Shown piece after piece: positions 58,769 through 64,000 of a stretch of DNA of 64,000 nt. The translations under genes were made by a program, and so were the position numbers. This DNA comes from CAVVKW01 sp963749035 (GTDB taxonomy: Bacteria; Verrucomicrobiota; Verrucomicrobiia; Chthoniobacterales; JAATET01). The notes under the pieces are model-generated. The model was not told where the DNA came from and did no database searches. It saw nothing but the letters and a program-made list of their open reading frames with translations. Position 1 is the first letter of the stretch. Each line of letters starts with the position of its first letter. Location: the NCBI GenBank assembly GCA_963749035.1, contig CAVVKW010000004.1, forward strand, positions 1,426,001 through 1,490,000. Direction: 5' to 3'.

Positions 58769-60229
58769 ATGCGTAGTCTCCTCGTCACTCTCGCCGTCGC
58801 GCTCGTCGCGACCCTCGTTCGTCCCGTTCACGCCGCGCCCCCCGAGCTCATTCGTCGCAGCCTCGTCCGTATCCAGACGGTCTCTCAATCTCCCGACTAC
58901 AACGCGCCGTGGAACGCCGGTCACGTCACCCAGGGCGTCGGTGCCGGGTTTGTCATCAGCGACAATCGAATCATGACGAACGCTCACGTGGTCAGCGACG
59001 CGCGGTTCATCACGGTCACCAAGGACGGCGAATCCAAGCCCTACCCCGCCAGCGTGCTTCACATCGCGCACGACTGCGACCTCGCCATCCTGCAAACCGA
59101 GGATCCCGCTTTTTTCGAAGGCACCGCCCCGCTCGAGTTCGGCGGCATTCCCGAGATCGAGTCCACCGTCAGCGTTTATGGCTACCCCATCGGAGGCGAC
59201 CGCCCCTCCGTCACCCGAGGCATCGTCTCCCGCGTCGACTTTCAGCAATACAGCCACTCCAGTGCCGACTCGCATCTCGTCATCCAGATCGACGCCGCCA
59301 TCAATCCCGGTAACAGCGGCGGCCCCGTCGTTCAGGATGGCAAGGTCGTCGGCGTGGCCTTTCAAGGTTACAGCGGCGAGATTGCGCAGAACACCGGCTA
59401 CATGATCCCCACACCGGTCGCAAAACGCTTCCTCACCGACATCGAAGACGGCCAATACGATCATTACGTCGATCTCGCGTTGACGTATTCCCCTCTCTTC
59501 AACCCCGCCGCCCGCCGGGCTCTCGGTCTGGAGAACGACAACATCGGTGTCCTCGTGGGCACCGTCTTCGGCGGCGGTTCCTCCGACGGGATCGTCGAGC
59601 CCGGTGACGTCATCACCGCGATCGAAGGCCACGCGGTTTACAGCGACGGTTCGGCGGAGATCGACGGCAACTACATGGAAATGGCCGAGATCGTCGAACG
59701 CAGCCTCCGAGGCGACACCGTTCACCTCGACGTTCTCCGCGACGGCGAACCGCTCGAACTCGAGGTCCACCTCAGCGAGCCTTTCCCCTACAATCTCTAC
59801 GCCAATTCCTACGACGTCCGTCCGCGCTTCGTCCTCTTCGGCGGCCTGCTCTTCCAGCCGGTCAACCAGACCTTCCTCGCCGCCAATCGCATCGACAACC
59901 AGTTCACCCGCTACACCTACGACTTCTTCCTCGCCGACGACCTTTACGAAGACCATCCCGAGATCATCGTTCTCAGCAGCATCCTCGCGGACCCGATCAA
60001 CGCCTACGCCGAGGAATTCGAAGGCGCCATGGTCGAAACCGTCAACGGGAAAAAAATCCGCACGCTCGAAGATCTTCAGAAAGCGTTCGCCGAACCCGCT
60101 GACGATTACGTCGTCGAGTTCGCCGCCGCCAGTCGCCCGCTCGTTCTCGAAGGCGCCGCGGTCGAAGCCGCTCGCACCCGCATCCTCAGCCGCTACGGCG
60201 TGCAGACCGAATCCAATCTCCAGCCGTGA
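58769..60229 (+). CDS. Secreted trypsin-like (DegP/HtrA-type) serine protease with PDZ region
   Basis: 486 aa from the ATG at 58769. Signal peptide (MRSLLVTLAVALVATLVRPVHA). Chymotrypsin-fold catalytic triad: MTNAHVV (H73), HDCDLAIL (D104) and NPGNSGGPVV (S183). After about residue 240 there is a PDZ-like domain (GVLVGTVFGGGSSDGIVEPGDVITAIEG), an LFGGLLFQPVNQTFL segment, and a second PDZ-like end (VETVNGKKIRTLEDLQKAF). This layout resembles plant Deg-like/HtrA proteins with an extra C-terminal part. It overlaps the next gene by 4 bases (GTGA), which encodes a paralogue lacking the triad. Confidence 0.92.
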   Translation: MRSLLVTLAVALVATLVRPVHAAPPELIRRSLVRIQTVSQSPDYNAPWNAGHVTQGVGAGFVISDNRIMTNAHVVSDARFITVTKDGESKPYPASVLHIAHDCDLAILQTEDPAFFEGTAPLEFGGIPEIESTVSVYGYPIGGDRPSVTRGIVSRVDFQQYSHSSADSHLVIQIDAAINPGNSGGPVVQDGKVVGVAFQGYSGEIAQNTGYMIPTPVAKRFLTDIEDGQYDHYVDLALTYSPLFNPAARRALGLENDNIGVLVGTVFGGGSSDGIVEPGDVITAIEGHAVYSDGSAEIDGNYMEMAEIVERSLRGDTVHLDVLRDGEPLELEVHLSEPFPYNLYANSYDVRPRFVLFGGLLFQPVNQTFLAANRIDNQFTRYTYDFFLADDLYEDHPEIIVLSSILADPINAYAEEFEGAMVETVNGKKIRTLEDLQKAFAEPADDYVVEFAAASRPLVLEGAAVEAARTRILSRYGVQTESNLQP

Positions 60230-62034
60230 CGAAATCCCTCAAACTTTCCGCCCTCGCCCTTCTCCTTGGCAGCACCACCGTCTTCGGCCAGCCGCCGACC
60301 GACCAGCCCGTCCCAGCCGCTCCTGAGTCCGAGGCGGAAGCCCCGCCGCCCGCCCCCGTGCCCAGCACGGCGACGACCGCGAACAACCTCTCGGCTGACT
60401 CCTTCGTCCGCGTCAACGCGACCAACCAACGTTACAATTTCGTTCGCCCGTGGACGAAGCGCCCGCCCTTCAGTCGACGCGGGATCGGCGCCGTGATCTC
60501 CGACGGACGCGTCCTCGTCACCGCGGAGCTCGTGGGTGACCACAACTCCATCGAACTCGAGCGTCCGAGCGACTCCGTTCGCTCCGCCGCCACCGTCGAC
60601 CTCATCGATTACGAAGCGAACCTCGCCCTCCTCCGCCCCGAGGGGCCCGACTTCTTCGCGAACGCCGTTCCCGTTCAACTTGCCGGCCCGCTTCAGGTTG
60701 GCGACGCCGTCGAAATTGCGCAGGTCGAACCCAACGGCTCCGTCGCGACCACGGCCGGTGTCGTTACGACCATCGCGCTCTCGAACTACCCCGTCGATGG
60801 GATCGGACTTCTCTCCTACGCCATCAGCGCGCCGCTCCAGTATCGCGACAACAGCTTCACCGTCCCACTCTTCTACCAGGAAGAGCTCGCCGGCCTCCTC
60901 ATGCGCTACGACTCTCGTTCGCAAACCGCCACCGTCCTGCCCGGCCCGGTGATCCAGACGTTCCTCGCCCGCGCCGAAGAATCGCCCTACGAGTCGTTCC
61001 CGCGACTGGGCATCGCATTTTCTCCGACCCGCGACCCGCAATTTCGCCGCTATCTCGAAATGAGCGACGACCAAACGGGCGTTTATCTTTCGAAAATCCT
61101 TCGCGGCAGCGCCGCGGAAAAAGGCGACCTCGAAGAAGGCGATGTCATCCTCTCCGTGGAAGGCAACGACATCGACTCCGACGGAAATTACGACGACCCG
61201 GACTTCGGCCTGATCTCGCTCGGCCACCTCATCTCGAACGCAGATCCCGCCAAATCCAGCATCCCGATGACCATTCTGCGGGACGGCACCACGAAAACGA
61301 TTTCGCTGCCTCTGGAACCCCAGGATCCCGCGAGCGTCATCAGCCCTCCCTACCTCGCGGATGAGCAGCCTTCCTTCCTCGTCCTCGGCGGCGTCGTCTT
61401 TCAGGAACTCTCCCGCCCCTTTCTCGAGGAGTGGGGGTCGGACTGGCGGAGCAATGCGCCCCAGCGACTCGTCAACCTCGACGCCTTTCAACAGGAGCTC
61501 CCTCCGGATCAGGGCCGGATCGTCTTCGTAAGTCAGGTCCTTCCGACCGATGCCACCATCGGATACCAGGATCTCAACTCCATCGTCGTCGAAAAAGTGA
61601 ACGGCAAACCCATCCACAGCCTCAATGACGTCGCGGCTGCCGTCGCCGGACCCGTCGACGGCTTTCACAAGATCGAATTTGGTTCCGATCCCGGCGTCAT
61701 CTACCTCGATGCCGCTCAAATCGAGCAGCAGAAAGAAGCCTTCCAGCAATCTTACGGCCTCCCGCAACTCGCCAATCTGCCGGCGCCCGCCGACCCATCA
61801 CCAACGCCATTACCCGACCCCAGCCCCCCGCCCGCCGCGAGTCCACCGCCTGCGGCACTGCCGCCGTCGACCCCCGAGCCAACCCCGTCACCCAGCCCCG
61901 AGCCAACGCCAAGCCCGACGTTAACCCCAACGGCGACGCCGAATCCCACCCCGGCCGCGAATCCGGATCCTGCGCCTGATCCTGCGCCTGAAGGCGTCGC
62001 TCCCGGCGACCCAACTTCGCCCACCGTCGACTAA
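60226..62034 (+). CDS. Pseudo-protease paralogue of the preceding HtrA-like protein
   Basis: 602 aa with a GTG start overlapping the protease stop. Signal peptide (KLSALALLLGSTTVFG), Pro/Glu linker, then the same fold as its neighbour: IGAVISDGRVLVTAELVG aligns to the H73 segment but His is Glu (E101); YEANLALL aligns to HDCDLAIL but Asp is Asn (N132); RDNSFTVP aligns to GNSGGP without the oxyanion glycines. PDZ-like part: GVYLSKILRGSAAEKGDLEEGDVILSVEGN, then FLVLGGVVFQELSRPFL and VVEKVNGKPIHSLNDVAAAV, parallel to the protease. The C-terminal about 80 residues are Pro/Ser/Thr-rich, like a wall-spanning tail. Probably a non-catalytic partner or regulator. Confidence 0.88.
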   Translation: MTKSLKLSALALLLGSTTVFGQPPTDQPVPAAPESEAEAPPPAPVPSTATTANNLSADSFVRVNATNQRYNFVRPWTKRPPFSRRGIGAVISDGRVLVTAELVGDHNSIELERPSDSVRSAATVDLIDYEANLALLRPEGPDFFANAVPVQLAGPLQVGDAVEIAQVEPNGSVATTAGVVTTIALSNYPVDGIGLLSYAISAPLQYRDNSFTVPLFYQEELAGLLMRYDSRSQTATVLPGPVIQTFLARAEESPYESFPRLGIAFSPTRDPQFRRYLEMSDDQTGVYLSKILRGSAAEKGDLEEGDVILSVEGNDIDSDGNYDDPDFGLISLGHLISNADPAKSSIPMTILRDGTTKTISLPLEPQDPASVISPPYLADEQPSFLVLGGVVFQELSRPFLEEWGSDWRSNAPQRLVNLDAFQQELPPDQGRIVFVSQVLPTDATIGYQDLNSIVVEKVNGKPIHSLNDVAAAVAGPVDGFHKIEFGSDPGVIYLDAAQIEQQKEAFQQSYGLPQLANLPAPADPSPTPLPDPSPPPAASPPPAALPPSTPEPTPSPSPEPTPSPTLTPTATPNPTPAANPDPAPDPAPEGVAPGDPTSPTVD

Positions 62035-62213
62035 CTTGGCACGCTCGCGTCTCGGCAACCCCCCCGGATCGGATAGGACCACGGTGAACCGTCAATTCTA
62101 GCGCGACGCGTCCGTTTCCTCCTTTCCAATCAGGGGCCATCGCGTTGCTCCCCGTAGCTTACCACCCGTCCTTTACAAACGAATGGATTCTGTCACTTTG
62201 GCGGACTTTTCCC

Positions 62214-62879
62214 ATGCAAATCCTGCTCTACTTTCTCCTCACGGTTCACGTGATTCTGTCCGCCCTCATGATCCTCGTCACCCTCATGCAGCGCCCTCGT
62301 AGCGAGGGTCTCGGAGCCGCCTTCGGCGGGGGAATGACCGATAATATCTTCGGCGCGCAGACCACCAACGTGCTGGCAAAGTTCACCACTTGGCTCGGCG
62401 GATCGTTTTTCGTCATCACTCTCGCTCTCGCCATGCTTTATGCCCGCGCGGGCCATTCCGGCAACAACACCGACATCCAACGACAGATCAGCGAGATCGG
62501 TGCGGCCGACGCCGCGGCTGCCGAAGCCTCACCGGCACCAGCCGACGCCACCCCCACGACCGTCACGCCCGCCGCCGCAGCGGCGGCTGTCGCTGCACCC
62601 GCGGGGACCTCGGGAGAAGCCACCGTCGACTCCGCCCGCGGGACCGAAGAGGCGAACACCAGCGCCGAGGAAGCCGCTACGGCCGAACCCGCCCCGGCGC
62701 CCGCCGAGCCGGTCCTGAACGCTCCCTCCGAAGCCACTGCCGCGCCGGAGGTGACCACGCCGGAAGCCGACGCCACGGAAATTTCCGACCCGGCAACCGA
62801 AGTGACGGGAACATCCGCCGAGAATCTCTCGCCTTTAACGGTCCAGCCGGAGCAGACTCCGGTCGCCCCGGCGGAATAA
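62214..62879 (+). CDS. secG: Preprotein translocase subunit SecG with long acidic tail
   Basis: Accessory subunit of SecYEG. 221 aa from the ATG at 62214. The first 80 residues are a normal SecG: MQILLYFLLTVHVILSALMI, LVTLMQRPRSEGLGAAFGGG, TTNVLAKFTTWLGGSFFVITLALAMLYA. Beyond about residue 95 there is an extra 125-residue Ala/Pro/Thr/Glu-rich, probably disordered tail, so the protein is more than twice the common length. Such tails occur in some other phyla. The upstream 180 bases hold no gene I can support. Confidence 0.92.
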   Translation: MQILLYFLLTVHVILSALMILVTLMQRPRSEGLGAAFGGGMTDNIFGAQTTNVLAKFTTWLGGSFFVITLALAMLYARAGHSGNNTDIQRQISEIGAADAAAAEASPAPADATPTTVTPAAAAAAVAAPAGTSGEATVDSARGTEEANTSAEEAATAEPAPAPAEPVLNAPSEATAAPEVTTPEADATEISDPATEVTGTSAENLSPLTVQPEQTPVAPAE

Positions 62880-62894
62880 ATACCGAGTCGCCCT

Positions 62895-63734
62895 TTGAGG
62901 ACCGCGAGCCGGATCGCCGCCGCCCACGCCGCGCTACGTCGATCGTCCCACCCCATCGTTCTCGTCCCGACGATGGGCGCGCTTCACGATGGTCATCGGG
63001 CGCTGATCCGTCGCGCACGAAAAGTCGTCAAACGCTCGGGCACCGTCGTGGTCTCGATCTTCGTCAACCCGACGCAATTTGACCGCCCGACCGACCTCGA
63101 GCGATACCCCCGCTCCCTCCGCGCCGACGCCGCCGTTTGCCGCGAAGAGGGGGTAAATCTGTTGTTCGCGCCGAGCGACCCCAACACAATCTACGCGGAC
63201 GATGCTTCCGTCACCGTCGAAGAGACCGAGCTATCACGTCACCTCTGCGGCGCCACCCGGCCCGGTCATTTCCAGGGCGTCTGCACGGTGGTCGCCAAAC
63301 TCTTCAACGTCATCCGCCCCGACTTCGCGGTGTTCGGTGAGAAAGACTGGCAGCAGCTCGCCATCGTTCGCCGTCTCGTCCGCGACTTGAATTTTCCGAT
63401 CGATATCGTGGCCGAACCAACCGTCCGCGACGGAGACCGGCTTGCCCTAAGCTCACGCAACGCTCGACTCACCCCGGCTGAACGTGCCGAAGCCCCCCGC
63501 TTCCACGCCGCCCTTCAGTCGGCAACGAACCGAAAAACACCCGCCGGCATCCAGTCCTCAGCCGCCCGCGCCATCGAAGCCATTCCCGGAGCCCGCGTCG
63601 ATTACGTGACCCTCGTTGACGCGGAGACCCTCACCCCCGCCCGCAATTTTCAACGACCGACCCGCCTCGCCGCCGCGATCTTCCTCGGATCCACTCGTCT
63701 CATCGACAACGTCGGAATCCCGCCACGCGCATGA
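62895..63734 (+). CDS. panC: Pantothenate synthetase
   Basis: Joins pantoate and beta-alanine with ATP. 279 aa from a TTG at 62895, 15 bases after secG. Visible: IVLVPTMGALHDGHRALIRRAR (HIGH-type motif), SIFVNPTQFDRPTDLERYPR, GATRPGHFQGVCTVVAKLFNVIRPDFAVFGEKDWQQL, PTVRDGDRLALSSRNARLTP (KMSKS-like region). Complete. The stop overlaps the nadB start by 4 bases. Confidence 0.96.
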   Translation: MRTASRIAAAHAALRRSSHPIVLVPTMGALHDGHRALIRRARKVVKRSGTVVVSIFVNPTQFDRPTDLERYPRSLRADAAVCREEGVNLLFAPSDPNTIYADDASVTVEETELSRHLCGATRPGHFQGVCTVVAKLFNVIRPDFAVFGEKDWQQLAIVRRLVRDLNFPIDIVAEPTVRDGDRLALSSRNARLTPAERAEAPRFHAALQSATNRKTPAGIQSSAARAIEAIPGARVDYVTLVDAETLTPARNFQRPTRLAAAIFLGSTRLIDNVGIPPRA

Positions 63735-64000
63735 GAGAATTTGACTACGTCGTCATCGGCAGCGGGATTGCCGGCCTCTCGTTCGCCCTCAAAGCCGCCG
63801 AGCACGGGACCGTCGCCATCGTCACGAAACGCGGGCTTGCCGACAGCAACACCGCCTGGGCGCAAGGCGGCATCGCTTGCGTGATCGACGAAGAGGATTC
63901 GTTCGACCTCCACATCCAGGACACGCTCACCGCCGGCGCTGGTCTTTGCGACGAGCAATCCGTCCACGCCGTGGTCACCGAAGGTCCGGCGCGGGTCCGG
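63731..64000 (+). CDS. nadB: L-aspartate oxidase, N-terminal part (partial)
   Basis: Starts with the ATG at 63731 (overlapping the panC stop, ATGA) and runs off the window; 90 codons are seen. N-terminal FAD-binding fold: YVVIGSGIAGLSFALKAAEHG, then VTKRGLADSNTAWAQGGIACV, the signature of NadB and fumarate-reductase-type flavoproteins. The AQGGIA spacing and small size before it favour NadB (quinolinate pathway to NAD). Confidence 0.9.
   Translation, partial: MREFDYVVIGSGIAGLSFALKAAEHGTVAIVTKRGLADSNTAWAQGGIACVIDEEDSFDLHIQDTLTAGAGLCDEQSVHAVVTEGPARVR

Noticed and set aside
1..64000. tRNA, rRNA, riboswitch and insertion-sequence search by eye
   Set aside because: I found no GGTTCGAATCC-type T-arm sequences, rRNA-like stretches, transposase frames or terminal inverted repeats. 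Reading by eye could miss divergent RNAs.

Overview
The window is a dense, GC-rich bacterial chromosome segment carrying mostly housekeeping genes. I see no phage, plasmid, insertion sequence, CRISPR array, rRNA or tRNA. LL-diaminopimelate aminotransferase (DapL), FolE2-type GTP cyclohydrolase, QueH and a hopanoid locus (squalene-hopene cyclase plus HpnH) together suggest a member of the Planctomycetes-Verrucomicrobia-Chlamydiae group, most likely a Verrucomicrobiota bacterium. That placement is inference; no marker gene settles it. Recognisable Shine-Dalgarno sequences are scarce, GTG and TTG starts are common, and neighbouring genes often overlap by 4 bp (ATGA or GTGA).

Layout. 1-6.4 kb: end of an MnmC-like methyltransferase, an MscS-type channel, Nnr (NAD(P)H-hydrate repair), DAHP synthase, a DnaQ-like exonuclease and a membrane coiled-coil protein. 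6.4-12.2 kb: a minus-strand chain of a MOSC protein, a tiny lipoprotein, QueD, QueE, an FGGY sugar kinase, a LarA-type nickel racemase/epimerase and an SRPBCC protein, divergent from FolE2. 12.3-27.5 kb: GlgX, UvrA, a stand-alone DRTGG protein with phosphotransacetylase, FolP, MutY, RNase HIII, QueH, a small secreted protein, Hsp33, a PAS protein and UvrB. 27.5-38.6 kb: a peptidoglycan-binding protein, quinone reductase, squalene-synthase-like enzyme with a DUF362 protein, GpmI, a host-attachment-family protein, Shc-HpnH and Asd-RidA. 38.6-47.4 kb: an L,D-transpeptidase, a tiny lipoprotein with promoter and terminator, alkyladenine glycosylase, a Nif3-like protein, YchF, an MFS exporter, DapL, a carboxymuconolactone-decarboxylase-family protein, an ECF sigma factor, a glycosyltransferase and TrmB. 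47.5-64 kb: a secreted protein, a membrane protein coupled to a CaCA exchanger, formylglycine-generating enzyme, a second glycosyltransferase, Tig-ClpP-ClpX, a dicarboxylate symporter, an M23 peptidase, a trypsin-like protease followed by its pseudo-protease paralogue, SecG, PanC and the start of NadB. No gap between genes exceeds about 300 bases.

Pathways represented: queuosine (FolE2, QueD, QueE, QueH), folate (FolE2, FolP), lysine via the aminotransferase route (Asd, DapL), hopanoids (squalene synthase-like, Shc, HpnH), nucleotide excision repair (UvrA, UvrB), base excision repair (MutY, Mpg) and proteostasis (Tig-ClpPX, Hsp33).

The most unusual feature is a set of very short tandem-repeat islets scattered through the window. 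At least 13 loci have an exact or near-exact 7-bp period, seven have an 8-bp period and two have a 9-bp period. The units differ between loci, but the period is kept and the arrays are usually only 3-5 units long. Several lie inside reading frames (nnr twice, folP, hpnH, the FGE linker) or supply the first or last codons of genes (mutY, a glycosyltransferase, mpg). This resembles the heptameric STRR repeats of cyanobacteria and is the strongest candidate here for an undescribed element family.
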